Of a DNA stretch of 64,000 bases, positions 8,784 to 19,758 are shown one piece after another. The stretch's first letter is position 1; each line of letters opens with the position of its first letter. The stretch spans positions 11,379,657 to 11,443,656 of the forward strand of contig JARWKL010000003.1 of assembly GCA_029961685.1 (NCBI GenBank), read 5' to 3'. Position numbers and translations under genes: made by a program. Under the pieces are notes generated by a model that worked only from the letters and a program-made list of their open reading frames with translations, did no database searches and had not been told where the DNA came from. Source of the DNA: Aristolochia californica (lineage: Eukaryota > Streptophyta > Magnoliopsida > Piperales > Aristolochiaceae).

Positions 8784-11700
8784 TGAACAACTCTAGCCAA
8801 AATGCTCCAGTTGTCTCGAATGCCGATGCCTCTGAAAGAGGAGAGGTTTTTTTTCGTCAATAGCCAAGTTGATATTTGCCCTATCACTCTGTCAACAACT
8901 CTAGCCTCATATTCGCTTTTAGCATCAAACTGCCTTTTATTCCATTTGTTCCAAAGCCCCCATGGAACGAAACTAGCACAAGCTAAAATAATCAATTTGT
9001 CGAGGCCAAGAAGGGGATATCCCAAGATCGACTTGCAAAAGCTTATCAGGTCGACAACAATACAAAATTGAATCTCCAATTTGCTTAAAACAGAGGTCCA
9101 CATTTTTCATGAAAAGTGGCACTGAAGAAGAGTATGACTGGCGGATTCATCTTCATTGTGGCAGAAAGGGCATAGTGGATTTATAGATGGTTGACCTCTT
9201 CTTCTGAGCACATCAGCCATGAAAATTTTACTTTGACAAGCACTCCACATGAAAAATTTTACCTTAGGGGGGGTACATAGTTTCCAGATGAAGTTGATGT
9301 CATGCTCCCTTTGCATCGGATCCCAACCGTTGATGTATCCATATGCCGAAGCAACTGAGAATTTCCCACTTTTGTCAGGCCACCAAATGAGCTTGTCTTC
9401 ATTGGAAGGCCAAATTCTGACATGATTCAAAGCATCTAAAAGGTTGCTGGCTTCCATGGCCTCCGTGTCTGATAAACCCCTTCGGGGGTGTAGGTTCACA
9501 TTCCCTCCCTCAAAAGCATCTGCAACTGTAATTTCCTTGTGAGTGGAGAGAAGGAAAAGAGTGCTGAAAGAGTTCCGTAAAGGTGCCTGTCCTGTCCACC
9601 TGTCATCCCAGAATTTAACAGATCTACCATTACCCACAAAGAATCTATAGGCTGATGAGAAATTCTGAAGAAGCAAAAAAATAGATTTCCATATTGAGGA
9701 TAGTCCTCTCCGATTTCCTCCAGCCATCCACCATGGCATATTCCTACCCAACTTGACTCTAACTATATCCTTCCAAAGATTGGAGGAATTTGTGTTGTAC
9801 TTCCAAATCCATTTAATCAGTAAGGCTTTGTTCATTTCTTTTGATTTCCGAATCCCTAATCCTCCCAATCTTTTAGGTAAGCAGACTTCATTCCATTTGA
9901 CCAAATGATATTTGAAAGAGTCACTTGATCCTCTCCATAGGAATCTTCTTTTCATTTTATCTATGGCTTTGCAAACTGAGGATGGGCAAGGCATAAAAGA
10001 TAGAGCATAGTTAGGAATGCCAACAATACAAGATTTAAGGAGAATTAGTCTGCCTGCCTTACTAAGTAAACGCCCCTTCCAACTGGTTAACCTGATGAAA
10101 TCTTTTCAACCACTGGGATCCACAGACTTTGGGAAATATGCCCATGAAACAGAGGAAGACCAAGATACTTCGCTGGAAGCGTAGCCGTAGAGCATCCAAA
10201 TAAATTTGCCTTCTCTTCAAGGTCTTCTGGGCTCACATTAAAACGTATGAGAGAGGTCTTCCTCCAATTAACTTTTTGACCTGATGCAATTTCAAAGAAC
10301 CCTAATACTGCTTTTATCCTCCTAGCAGTATCCATATCACCGGTGCCAAATATTATGGTATCATTCGGATATTGCAAAATTGGAATATTGAAAGCTTGCT
10401 GAGAGCTGGTTGGGGAGAGCCATCCAAGGTCAACCGCCGAATAGAACATAGCTGAGAAAAATTCTGCTACTATGTTAAATAAAAGTGGGGATAGAGGGTC
10501 ACCTTGTCTTTTCCCCCTCGTACCTTTAAAATAACCGCATACTGAACCATTGAGGATCAGGGAGTAGGTTGTTGAGCCCACACAACTTCTTATCCAAAAA
10601 CGCCATTTTTCTCCAAATCCCATTTTTTCCATTGTTTCATCAAGCAGGGTCCAGTTAACACGGTCAAAGGCTTTTTCGAGGTTGATCTTGAGGGCAATTC
10701 TCAGCTCCTGGTTACGCTTGAAGTGATCCATAAGCCTGTGTGCAGCCATTGTGGAGTCTAAAATTTCTCTCCCCTTGAGGAAAGCGCCCTGCCCTTTGTG
10801 GATGACGAGAGGAAGCAAAATCTTCAAACAGTGCGCTAGAATTCTTGCAATAATTTTTGTATGCACTTGAAACCAAACTGATAGGGCGGTTATGGTTTTT
10901 CCACAATTGCTTTCTTTGGGACCAAAGTGATAAAATATGCATCGATGCTGCGGAATGTTATGCCATTTCTGTAAAAACCCCCTATCATAGCATTGATATC
11001 TTCCTTAATCTTGGGCCAAAACTTTTTCAAAAAATCTCCATTAAATCCATCAGGACCCGGGGCTCTATCGCTTTCCATGCCCAATATTGCCTGCTCAATT
11101 TCTTCAGACAAGAAAGGGGATACAAGAAGTGAGGCGGCTGCTGTGGAGATACGGGAGAAATTGATGTGCTAAAACCTCGGCCTGTTGGTATACTCCTCCG
11201 AATATAAACCTGTAAAAAACTGAACCAACTCGTTAGTAATTGAGGTCCAACACGATGTTAATGAGGTAATTCGGTTGGATCTCCTTTTTGTTGAGGCAAT
11301 GGCATAAAAAAACTTTGTATTTGCATCTCCCTCCTTTAACCATCTAAACCTGGCGCGTGGCTTCCACTGGATCTTCTCTTGGTGCAAGATAGTATTTAGC
11401 TTATTGTTTAAAGAGCTTCGGCGTGTGACTTCATCAGAAATTAAGTGCCTCTGTTCCTCCACTAGGTCTAGTGCCTTAATCTGAGAGTAACAGAGAAGTA
11501 TGTCTACTCTTGGCCCACTCTTTAATTTTCTCTTTCAAGTACCGCAACTTTAGAGGGAACGCTCACTCCCTTCTACCAAGGTTTGGCCCTGCATCCCACC
11601 AATCATTGATAAGATTTTCAAAATTTTCCTCCATTAGCCAAGAGTTTTTAAATCGGAAAGGCGAGGGTCCCCATTTTTCAAATGTGGTAGTCAGCAGAAT

Positions 11701-12385
11701 AAGCCAATGATCAGATCCCACCTTATTGAGGACTCTACCTATGACGTTCTCAAACATCTGCATCCAGTCATGACAAGCCAAGAATCGGTCTAGTTTGGAT
11801 AGAATTGGTTTTTGTTGTCCATTTGACCACGTGTAGTTCTTCCCAGATAAGGGAATCTCGTCCAGCCCACACACCCCCAATAAAATCTAAGAAGTCTCGC
11901 ATAGAGGCCAAAATTCGAACTGCCGGAGGCTTTTTTTCATGACAATATCTGATAGCGTTGAAATCTCCTGCAAAGATCCATAAGAGATTCCAATTCTGCT
12001 TAAGAGTATTAAGTTCCTCCCAAAAAGAGTTCCGATCCCTATATTTGGTCGGACCATGTACTCCTCCCACACACCAGAGTTTCCCGAAAGAGAGATCTCG
12101 AAATAGAATACCCAGTGAATACTGCTCCGTAATGATGTTGATACAGTCAAAGAGAGTCGAGTCCCATGCTAGAAGAATAACTCCTCAGTGTCCAATAGCA
12201 TCCACAACTTCCCACTTAATTAAGGGACACGACTAGAGCTCTTTTGCGACGGCATCAGTCATTTCTTGGCATTTGGTTTCTTGGAGGATTATTATAGAAG
12301 CCTTGAATTGAGCGAGGAAACTTGATATCATGCCGCGCTTCCGGGCGGCGCCAATACCTCTAACATTCCAAGAGAGCAAAATCAT
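8784..12385 (-). pseudogene. LINE 1 ORF2: endonuclease, reverse transcriptase, zf-RVT
   Basis: The start at 12385 gives MILLSWNVRGIGAARK, the usual beginning of plant L1 ORF2. The apurinic-type endonuclease shows GDFNAI and SDHWLI. The RT region has APGPDGFNGDF, INLEKAFDRVNW and RQGDPLSPLLF, but the catalytic YADD box reads YPND (about 10360). The zf-RVT region at 9107-9400 has PPKVKFFMWSA and CPFCHNEDES with a following His/Cys. Several frame changes (for example near 10870, 10090, 11160 and 12200) and stops split the frame. The 3' end is missing, so no active enzyme is expected. Confidence 0.9.
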
Positions 12386-12498
12386 TTACTACCTCGGTTT
12401 TGTACTCCTGATGTGATTGTGTCTCCCATTAACTGACCCTTGTAGACAACCCCGAATATGCTTGCCAATCTCATCATATTTTGCCATGATTCTTCATC

Positions 12499-14265
12499 TT
12501 ATTTATGACTTTGAACTTGGAGGGCCTTCACCAAACGAGCAGATCTATCATTTGGAGTGGGAGATGTTTTAACCATGTTCTTCTTCTTAGCAAGTCTGTT
12601 AGATTGTCTCCTCTGTATGACGGTTTCCACTTGCCTTCTTCTTCTTCTATTTTTGGTCAGGATAGGCGGAGAGGGTGGAGTGGAGGGTATTTCTGGAATT
12701 GAGTTGGAAAAGTTCAAATTGGTGGCCTCCATGTGAGCATTCAGAGTTTGGGTGGATTCCATCAGCCTCTCTGTTCTTATAGATTCAAAGTCCATATCAG
12801 GCTCAGTTCCCGAGAGAGTATTTGGGTCCTTAGTTTGACTTGAGGAGCTATCTTCAAGACTGATATTAGAGTCCTCCTTTCGGTTTTCTGTATTCCGAGA
12901 TTTACTACCCTGCTTGTATCTACCGAGCTCAACATACTACGTGTCAGGGCCATTGGGATGGTCTTTCTGGGGGAAAGGGTATTTTGGAAATGGGAATCAG
13001 GTAGCATATCTTTGACGGGTTCTGGGAAGGGTGACAAAAAAGAGGTGGAGAAAAGAGAGGATATTTCTAGAATTTTCAAAATCAGCCATAATCAGAGCAC
13101 TGTTCAGGAGAAGCAGTGATGGACTGAATCTCGTTCTGCGTACCCTACGCACTCGAGGAGTGGGTAGGCTCGATTTTCGAGGCAAAATCTGGTCTCAGAA
13201 TTGCTTCCTGGTTCATCAAATTTGAAATTGAAAGTGGGGTGTGGTTTTTAAAATTTCCGAAAGGGTACTGATCTGAAACGTTACCCCCATTTTCTTTTTC
13301 GGAAGTTGGGCCTGAGGTTAAAATATATGGCTTTAAGAGCACTACCATAACTCCCGTCTTCCCGGATTGGAGAAACTGATTTGAATTAAAAATCTCAGAC
13401 GCACCATCAGTATTTCTCAGGAGAGCACCCTCTAATGCAGTGTCAGTGGTTCTCGATACAGGGGTTACTGGCACATATCCCGTCTTCCCAGATGAGGGAG
13501 CCAGATTTAAAATTGAAACTTTTGACGCACAGTCAGTGGGTCTCAGGATAGGGGGAATCCCGGGATAACTCCTCGCTGAGAAATTTTTTGAGTTTAGAGC
13601 TGAGTTAGGACTCAGGATTGGGGATGACTCACCTGAGTGGGAGGTATTCGAACTCATGTCTCCTGAGTTGACTCGTTCAGGGCTCTGATAGGCTGAGTCC
13701 GAGGTCGTGCTACTTCTTCCTCGCGCCCGGTGACGTTCCGGTGGACACAGTATGGAGTGGTCCTCGAAAGATACCTCTATCCAGACAAAATTTCCCTGAA
13801 ACAGAGTTTTGGAAACACTTCTCGCTCCAGCGTGAGTTTGGATCGACGAATGCCTTCGCAACTTCAAGTTATGTTCCCTCCACTGTGGCATCCGACCACT
13901 TGATGATCTTTTCGAATGTTGCAAAAATCTCGTAGAGAACCTTCGTCATCCATAGCTCGATCGGAAGGCCACGGATCGAGATCCATTGGCCAAGGGGCTT
14001 GCATATTGGAGTTCCTGTCCACTTCGAAACATATAGCTCTTCTTCTTGGAGCCAGTTCCTATTTTCCAGGATTACTTCCATCTCCTCCGTCGATTGTGGA
14101 AGAACCAGCCATTTCCACGACTCCACCCTCGCAACCATGGGCCGGGTTCGAAAGGAATCACCGAACCAAGTCTTGAGATTGTTCCAATTCCATTTCTCAG
14201 AGGTCAATTCTACTATCAAGCCGACATTGAAATTTTTCTTTCCATTTTCGAAAATTTCGGGCAGT
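12499..14265 (-). pseudogene. LINE 1 ORF1: DUF4283-type nucleic-acid-binding protein
   Basis: The N-terminal part (13869-14265) has WLVLPQSTEEMEVIL, TGTPICKPLGQWISIRGLP and LWMTKVLYEIF, typical of the DUF4283 domain in plant L1 ORF1. A frame change near 13870 leads into a long Ser/Thr/Pro-rich region (13145-13800) and then a basic C-terminus with KNRRRRRQVETV (12499-12795). The protein would coat LINE RNA. ORF1 ends 114 nt before ORF2. The open frame appears to extend beyond 14265, but that extension lies in the flanking repeat and is not LINE sequence. Confidence 0.75.
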
Positions 14266-14557
14266 AAATAAATAAAGAGAATATAAAATACAATATAAAT
14301 AACCAGGTGAAATAGAATGGTAAACAAAATAGTATACGTATTTTTTGTGTTTATAGAGTCTTTACTTCTATTTGAATCCAAATAAGGGGCCGTATTGGTG
14401 CCACCTCTAAATATAATTTATACCTATCTGAACAACGTCTAACCCTAAAAGAATCAAAATCCAAAGGTGGTGAACATATATTATATAGTTCATTGTGTAT
14501 TTTTGCTTACTCAATTTAGGGGGGAGGGGGGGGAGTTGAAGTTAGACTTCAAATTCA
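14266..14557. repeat. Segmentally duplicated flank shared with 43500-43815
   Basis: About 240 bp starting TAAATAAAGAGAATATAAAA and containing a GTATACGTATTT motif is repeated to the left of Harbinger copy 3 at about 43510-43740. It lies outside the transposon left end in both places. Copies 1 and 3 therefore share a genomic flank and are related by segmental duplication. No coding sequence is seen. Confidence 0.75.

Positions 14558-14590
<33 letters not shown>
14558..14590 (+). repeat. Homopolymer G33 at the Harbinger left terminus
   Basis: An uninterrupted run of 33 G occupies the place of the six-G terminus of the transposon, directly before the TTAGTCAAC of the inverted repeat. It is either an expanded terminus or an assembly/sequencing artefact. 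A C32 run occurs at the equivalent kind of position at 21978. Confidence 0.9.
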
Positions 14591-14591
<1 letters not shown>

Positions 14592-14727
14592 TGTTAGTCA
14601 ACGAAATGAAAATTTGAAGTTCATCTTCATCTCCTTCTTCAAATTTCGTACGTAAGAACAATACATGTTCAAAAGCAATATGATACAACCATCATTTATC
14701 ATTCCACATGCAAGACGTTATGTCATC

Positions 14728-15834
14728 TCAAAATTTTGCAGCTCTTGTGGATTCTAATGCACGCTGCATCCGAAAGCTTGTTGGTTGGCTATCCTTTTCC
14801 ACAAGACCATTGCTATCATTGTAGTCTGCCTCACCCATTGCACCTAATTGGACCCCATCACCTCTTCCACCGAGTTCGTCACCCGAATCATCATCTTCCA
14901 ATTCAAATTTGTCATTGTAATCATCTCCACATTTAATTATGCAATATGCAACAAGCAATTACAATTTTTATCTGGATCTTAAAAGAAAATGGGTGAACGC
15001 CTCTCAACATTTGAAATCGAGCTAATAAAGCGCCAAAAGTTCGTTCAATAGTATTCCGTAAACATGAGTGCCTTCGGTTGAATAATCTTTTTTCATTTCT
15101 AAGAATATTATCTCCAAATTCTTGCAGATGATGTCGAGTTCCTCGATATTTACCTACAATAGAAAATTATATTCTACCTAAAATAATTGAAGATAAAATA
15201 GATAAAAAATTATTGCATAAAAATATATTATTTACCTTCAGGAACAAATAGTCTATCTCGGTGAGTCAATGTGTCCTTCAGTACACAGGAATCAACTGTT
15301 AATCCCTCCCATCCAACAAGTACATAAGTGAATTGCATGTCAAATGTACATACTGCCATCACATTTTGTGAGAGATAGCTCTTTCTGTTCCAAAATATTT
15401 GTTGTTCTTCAAGTGGGATATTCACTTTGATATGAGTTCCATCAATAGCCTCAATACAATCCTAATTATACCATTTCAATTAATATTGACAACTTTGTAT
15501 ATTGATCTAAAATTGTTTAGTTAGATGGCAAATGATGTTACCTTGAAGTATGGATAAAACGTTGAATATTTTAAAATCTTCGAGTGTGTGCGTTATAAAG
15601 GCCGTTTGATGTAATCAGAGTGAAGAGAATAACATCCAACACCTTGTTGAAATACCTACTTATGGTCCAGTTCGATTTATCAAACATCTCTGTTGTGACC
15701 CTATAGGATTGTTGTTAACCAATAGTTAGGAGGAAATAGGCAAATTGTTCTTCCATTGAGATGGTCTTTGTGGATGATAAAAACCCTCTATTATTAAGTA
15801 TCTTTGCCAATTTGAAAAATATAATTTGATTCAT
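14728..15834 (-). pseudogene. Harbinger transposase (DDE), copy 1
   Basis: Three exons are recognisable. The N-terminal exon (about 15541-15834) ends YFK at a GTAACA donor. The DDE exon (about 15239-15470) has AIDGTHIKVNIP with the first catalytic Asp, then FTYVLVGWEG. The C-terminal exon (about 14728-15150) has ERTFGALKARF-like sequence with the catalytic Glu context and an acidic tail DDDSGDELGG. A deletion of about 55 bp in the third exon removes the LVDVGY-PEFLAPYRG segment that other copies retain, including the second Asp region. Further small indels occur in exon 1. Product inactive. Confidence 0.88.
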
Positions 15835-16396
15835 CGTGTAAACTTTTCAAAATTTAACAGGTGATTTGTCTAGTGTATTTTACAAATAGAATAGACCATT
15901 AATCCCACAAGAATGTGGTACACGTCTATCACAATAGCAGAGATAGTATCTTCCTATGACGACAAGAATACTTGTGAACCCAATAATAGTTGCAACATTT
16001 TCTTTGTCTATCATAATATCCATGGAAATCTACAAATTCAATCACCTAAAAGTCATGTTTCTTCCTAAAAGTTATAAACACAAATAAACATCAATCTTCA
16101 ATCATAACCTATTTTCAATCACACCTCTACCCAACCATATTCATCCACATTCCCACATATATACCTTCGCTCACACATCCTACCTTCACTCACAACACTA
16201 CACCATATCTATTTAATTGACCATATCCATACTCATCCACCATATTCATCCACATAATATATTTAACACAACAATCATAAATAATAAAAATATTAACCAT
16301 ACTGATAAGTCTTACAACATCATAATTCAAACATCGTCATTAAAATATAACAATCTTCCCAAAGAAGATAGTGTACTTAAAAAGCATTACAAAAAA

Positions 16397-17263
16397 TTTC
16401 TTGCATGATATTTAAGCCACCCGATCCGCTCTTCCACTGTCATCTACGTAAACATGACCTCCTTACTTGGCATATCCAACCATTCAGAAGCACAATACTT
16501 CACGTCGTCCGACAGGTCTAGGATTTCCCTGAGGGCTTTGACCCAATCTCTTTCGACATCGCCCTCTTTAGGCTTGATAACATCCTTCAATGCCTGAGTG
16601 ATTTCCTTAACTACATCAATATATCTACCGGTGTCATCAGTGGACAATTCGCTTCTCTTTCTACGACGACTTGAAGATGATAGGTTCTTCGAGATTGCTC
16701 AAATGTTGACTCATTTCTGCTAATGAATGGCGATGGAGTTTCCCTAACTACATCGACATCCTCGAGCTCGTCCATTGGGATAGGATTAGACTCACGGAGG
16801 AGTTCATTGCCCAGATCTACAGGAGTTATACCTGCTATCCCCATGGCTATTGAGTTTCCCACTACCAAAGCCAATTTGTCACAAAGGGAGCAGAGTTCTA
16901 GTAATGCGAAAAACATACAAAATATTTTACAGTACATCATGATTTACTAACCTTTATGTAGTCTTGCCATACAGAATGACATGTAATAACTCACTGTGTG
17001 GTTGCATCCCAAACAAACCCACTTGTGTTAAAACACCTCGTTACCGTTTGGTATGTTTTCTTCCATGATCTTGTTCTATTCTTGAACTGACTGTGTCTTC
17101 ATTGAACTTATTGACACAATCCATATATACTTCATGCTTCCAAACCCCATTGAGCAATTTGTTCCCTATATTGACCTGCTTGACCAAGAGATCGAGCAGT
17201 TTGTTGTCCTTCGAAGGTCCAAATATCATATGATCGAGTAGTTGGTTGTCTTCTTACAACCAT
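16397..17263 (-). pseudogene. Harbinger ORF1: Myb/SANT (trihelix)-like protein, copy 1
   Basis: A start at 17263 gives MVVRRQPTTRSYDIW. After a frame change come LLDLLVKQVNIGNKL and VWKHEVYMDCVNKF, the Myb_DNA-bind_3 pattern used by Harbinger ORF1 to recruit transposase to termini. The frame then shifts at TVSSRIEQD and ends at 17041, a defect shared with copies 3 and 4. A downstream part (16444-16940) encodes an acidic linker and helical C-terminus with ERDWVKALREI and WLDMPSKEV. No intact protein is possible. Confidence 0.8.
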
Positions 17264-17357
17264 TTATAATCTAAATAAAATGAAATGTGGTGGATAACCC
17301 ATTTATCAAACAACCATTACCCGTCACGGGAACACAAACCACAAAAAATAAAATACC

Positions 17358-17657
17358 ATGTGGTGGATATTTATAACACTTGAATCTCCTCACCACGTGG
17401 CAAAATCATTCCATAGCACTTCAAAAATTTTCAACAACATTCTAAAACATTTCAAAATTAATCAAACAACTTCCATTGCAAATGCACTAAACAATGCAAA
17501 AACACATACACCAAGTCAAAATTCACCGAACACCCCCAGTAAAGCCCCATATGACTTTGTTATCACTACGAATTGTACCTCATTAGTGATGGGGGTCGGG
17601 TTTCGTTGGCTAATGGAAGCCCATGTAGGCGGCTCAGCCTTGTTTGAACTGGACTAA
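17358..17657 (+). other. Conserved 99-codon ORF antisense to Harbinger leader, copy 1
   Basis: A plus-strand ORF beginning MWWIFI and ending ALFELD lies upstream of, and opposite to, the Myb ORF. The same ORF, with identical start and stop, is present at 47616-47915 and 62929-63228. No domain is recognised. Most differences between copies change the amino acid, which argues against protein-level constraint. It may simply be conserved non-coding leader. Confidence 0.3.
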
Positions 17658-18180
17658 GCACCCAAACACTAAACCCTAACTGAGAACCCTAAAAAAATAA
17701 AAAAGAACCCTAGACCGTAAAATCGAGACCTTAAAAGCACTAAAAACCCCAAACCCTAAACCCTATCACCCCAAAAACCGAGAACCCTAAAAAAATTTGA
17801 AAAAAATCCTAAATCCTAATTCCATAACCTAAACCTTAAACCCTAGACCATAGATCTTAAAAACCCTAAACCCTAAATCCTATCACCCCAAAAACAGAAA
17901 ACCCTAATTTTTTTTTAAAAAAAACTCTAAATCCTAAAAATAAACAATAAACCCTACAAATACCCTAAACCAAAAACCCTTAAATACCAAGCATCAAACC
18001 CTAAAATACACTAAACCCTAACCCTAATCCCTAAATTAAACCCTTTAAAGACAAAATTGAACCATAAATACCATAAACCCTAATCTTAAATCCCACAATT
18101 ATGCAACAATCAATATAAATTATGCACAAAAATTAAAATTAAATAAAAAGCAACACTAAATTAATAAAAAAATTACGGTT
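17650..18180. repeat. Telomere-like CCCTAAA tract in Harbinger leader intron, copy 1
   Basis: About 0.5 kb of degenerate AACCCTAAACCC-type repeats interspersed with A-runs. It lies between the leader exon's splice donor (AAG/GTAAGC at about 18185) and the Myb ORF. Equivalent tracts occur in the other three copies at the same place, so this belongs to the element and is not a fused chromosome end. Confidence 0.85.
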
Positions 18181-18189
18181 TAGGCTTAC

Positions 18190-18447
18190 CTTATGAAATT
18201 TGGCGAAAACCAAAGCTGAAGGGTGAAATCGAAGCCGAATGGGGAAATCGAAGCCGAATCAAAGTAGAATAGAAGAATCGACGCCGAAATGTCAAATTTA
18301 AAGAAAATTGAAATCAAAATGGGGGAAATTGAACAAAATCGGGAGGCATTTTGGGAGAAAAGAGAGCAGCGACAGGCAGAAGGGAGTGGGAGGCCGCGAG
18401 GGAGAAGAAAGGGAGGTCGAGAGGGAGAAGCGAGTAAGTGAGTGAGT

Positions 18448-18484
<37 letters not shown>

Positions 18485-18490
18485 TTGTTT
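18190..18490 (-). promoter_or_regulatory. Harbinger leader exon with (CT)n, copy 1
   Basis: On the minus strand a (CT)n tract (18452-18482) leads through pyrimidine-rich leader to a good splice donor, AAG/GTAAGC. This is the presumed 5' UTR of the Myb/transposase transcript. At 18490 it is fused to the DSEAI-like codons of the pararetroviral transactivator. Confidence 0.6.
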
Positions 18491-19470
18491 CTGAATAGAA
18501 GTCATAATCATTGTCTTCTTCTTGGGAAAAACATTGAAGTGTCTGAGTACTCGTGGATCCAGATTTGCTAGAGATTTCTAAATCTTGTCTTATATATCCT
18601 TGGTCTTTCAAATATTTTTCAAAATATCTTTCATCATCTTTTTGATTTCTTATGGGTATGTCTGTTTGTCTTTGTTCTTTTCTTCTGACATTTTTGGTAA
18701 ATGTCCAGCCTTAAATGGATTTGATTTGTCTTTACTAGCTACCGTTTGAGTTGGACTAGCTAGTGAATAACCCTCACTAATAGGTATCTGAGTAGAGAAA
18801 GTACTTGTTAACCTTGCCTTGAGTTGTCGATTTTCTTCTACTATTCCCCCAATATATTCTTTCTGAAAGTCATTCTTTTCTTGGAGTAACTGTATTTTTT
18901 CATTAAGTCTTTGTATGGTCTTGGATAAAGTCTCACAGTGATCACAAAAAATAATTCTTCTAGTGTCTTTGGCAACTACATAAGACATCTTCTCTCATGA
19001 ATCTCAAGGAAGGAGTTATGAAATAATTTGTTCCTATAGTTAGCTTAGCAGCTTCTAAGGCTTCTTGTAAATTATTCAATTCTTCATAAATAGGTCTTTG
19101 AAAACTTGAATACTTTCTATTACTGTCCAGGAATGGAAAACTCCCATAGTTTTACCTTTAAAAACTACATAAAAATTAATGTTTTTCTTCTTTTGACAAA
19201 AATATTCTGAAAGACAATTAATACTTGTTAAGAAATACTTTTGATCTTTAGGAATTCTTTGGTAAGATAACCAAAGATTGTCTAATAAGCATTGCCCTTC
19301 TTTAGTAACTATAATACTTGGTAAAGTCTTGAAAGTAATATTTGATATGGGGAAAACTACTAATTTCTTATTACCAAATTGTAAAAATTCGTGTCCGTAT
19401 TTATTGAATATGGAAGAGGATGGTTTGGAAGAATTCTGATCCGGAGGATCCATTTGTTCAAGGATTAACT
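18491..19470 (-). pseudogene. Pararetrovirus copy C: viroplasmin/transactivator ORF
   Basis: The minus strand encodes most of a caulimovirid transactivator/viroplasmin. An N-terminal region (19076-19470) contains NFYVVFKGKTMGVFHSW, the RNase H1 N-domain-like viroplasmin motif, followed by LQEALEAAKLTIGTNY. Next come CDHCETLSKTIQRLNEK and a coiled coil (18650-18988), then the acidic Ser-rich tail. This protein class allows reinitiation on polycistronic viral RNA and builds inclusion bodies. A frame change near 18990 and a stop near 18655 break it. The tail ends at the GA junction 18490. Confidence 0.8.
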
Positions 19471-19758
19471 GGTAAAGACAAATCAAATCCGTTTAAGGAT
19501 GGACATTTGCCAAAAATGTTAGAAGAAAAGAACAAAGACAAACAAACAAACAAACCCAGAAGAAATCAAAAAGATGATGAAAGAATATTTTGAAGAATAT
19601 CTGAAAGACCAAGGATATATAAGACAAGATTCAGAAATCTCTAGCAAATCTGGATCCATGGGTACTCAGACACTTCAATGTTTTTCCTAAGAAGAAGACA
19701 ATGATTATGAATTCGATTCAGAAGTAATTCATAATCTTACTACTTTGGATGGAAAATA
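19471..19758 (+). pseudogene. Transactivator C-terminus, inverted (second copy)
   Basis: Starting at GGTAAAGAC, the plus strand repeats the transactivator tail also present in minus orientation at 18491-18728. The two therefore form an inverted repeat of about 240 bp arms separated by about 740 bp. The frame is disrupted by a TAA in the FSQEE-equivalent region at about 19688. Only about 10 nt left of this point the minus strand is still at the end of the viral polymerase/start of the transactivator. Confidence 0.75.

Larger units (their letters stand above)
8784..14265 (-). mobile_element. LINE 1 (plant L1 type), 3'-truncated
   Basis: Two ORFs in L1 order run leftward: ORF1 with a DUF4283-type RNA-binding region, then ORF2 with endonuclease, reverse transcriptase and zf-RVT. 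The 5' end lies near 14265, after which sequence shared with 43500 begins. The element lacks the RNase H-like domain, 3' UTR and poly(A) seen in LINE 2, because coding sequence stops at 8784. Loss of the 3' end is unusual for a target-primed element and suggests a later deletion or rearrangement. Confidence 0.85.
14558..18490 (-). mobile_element. Harbinger copy 1
   Basis: This is a minus-oriented PIF/Harbinger element carrying, from right to left, a (CT)n leader with a splice donor, a telomere-like intron tract, a Myb/trihelix-like ORF1 and a DDE transposase ORF2. Unlike the other copies, it has almost no AT-rich left segment. Transposase sequence starts within about 150 bp of the left end. 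The right terminus is missing because GA repeat is fused to pararetroviral sequence at 18490. Confidence 0.85.

Noticed and set aside
14736..14936. Plus-strand His-rich ORFs opposite the transposase tail (also 44899-45126, 60470-60784)
   Set aside because: Antisense shadows of the acidic Asp/Glu-rich transposase C-terminus.
17650..18180. Possible ancient telomere fusion site
   Set aside because: The CCCTAAA-like tract occurs at the same internal position in all four Harbinger copies, so it travels with the transposon.
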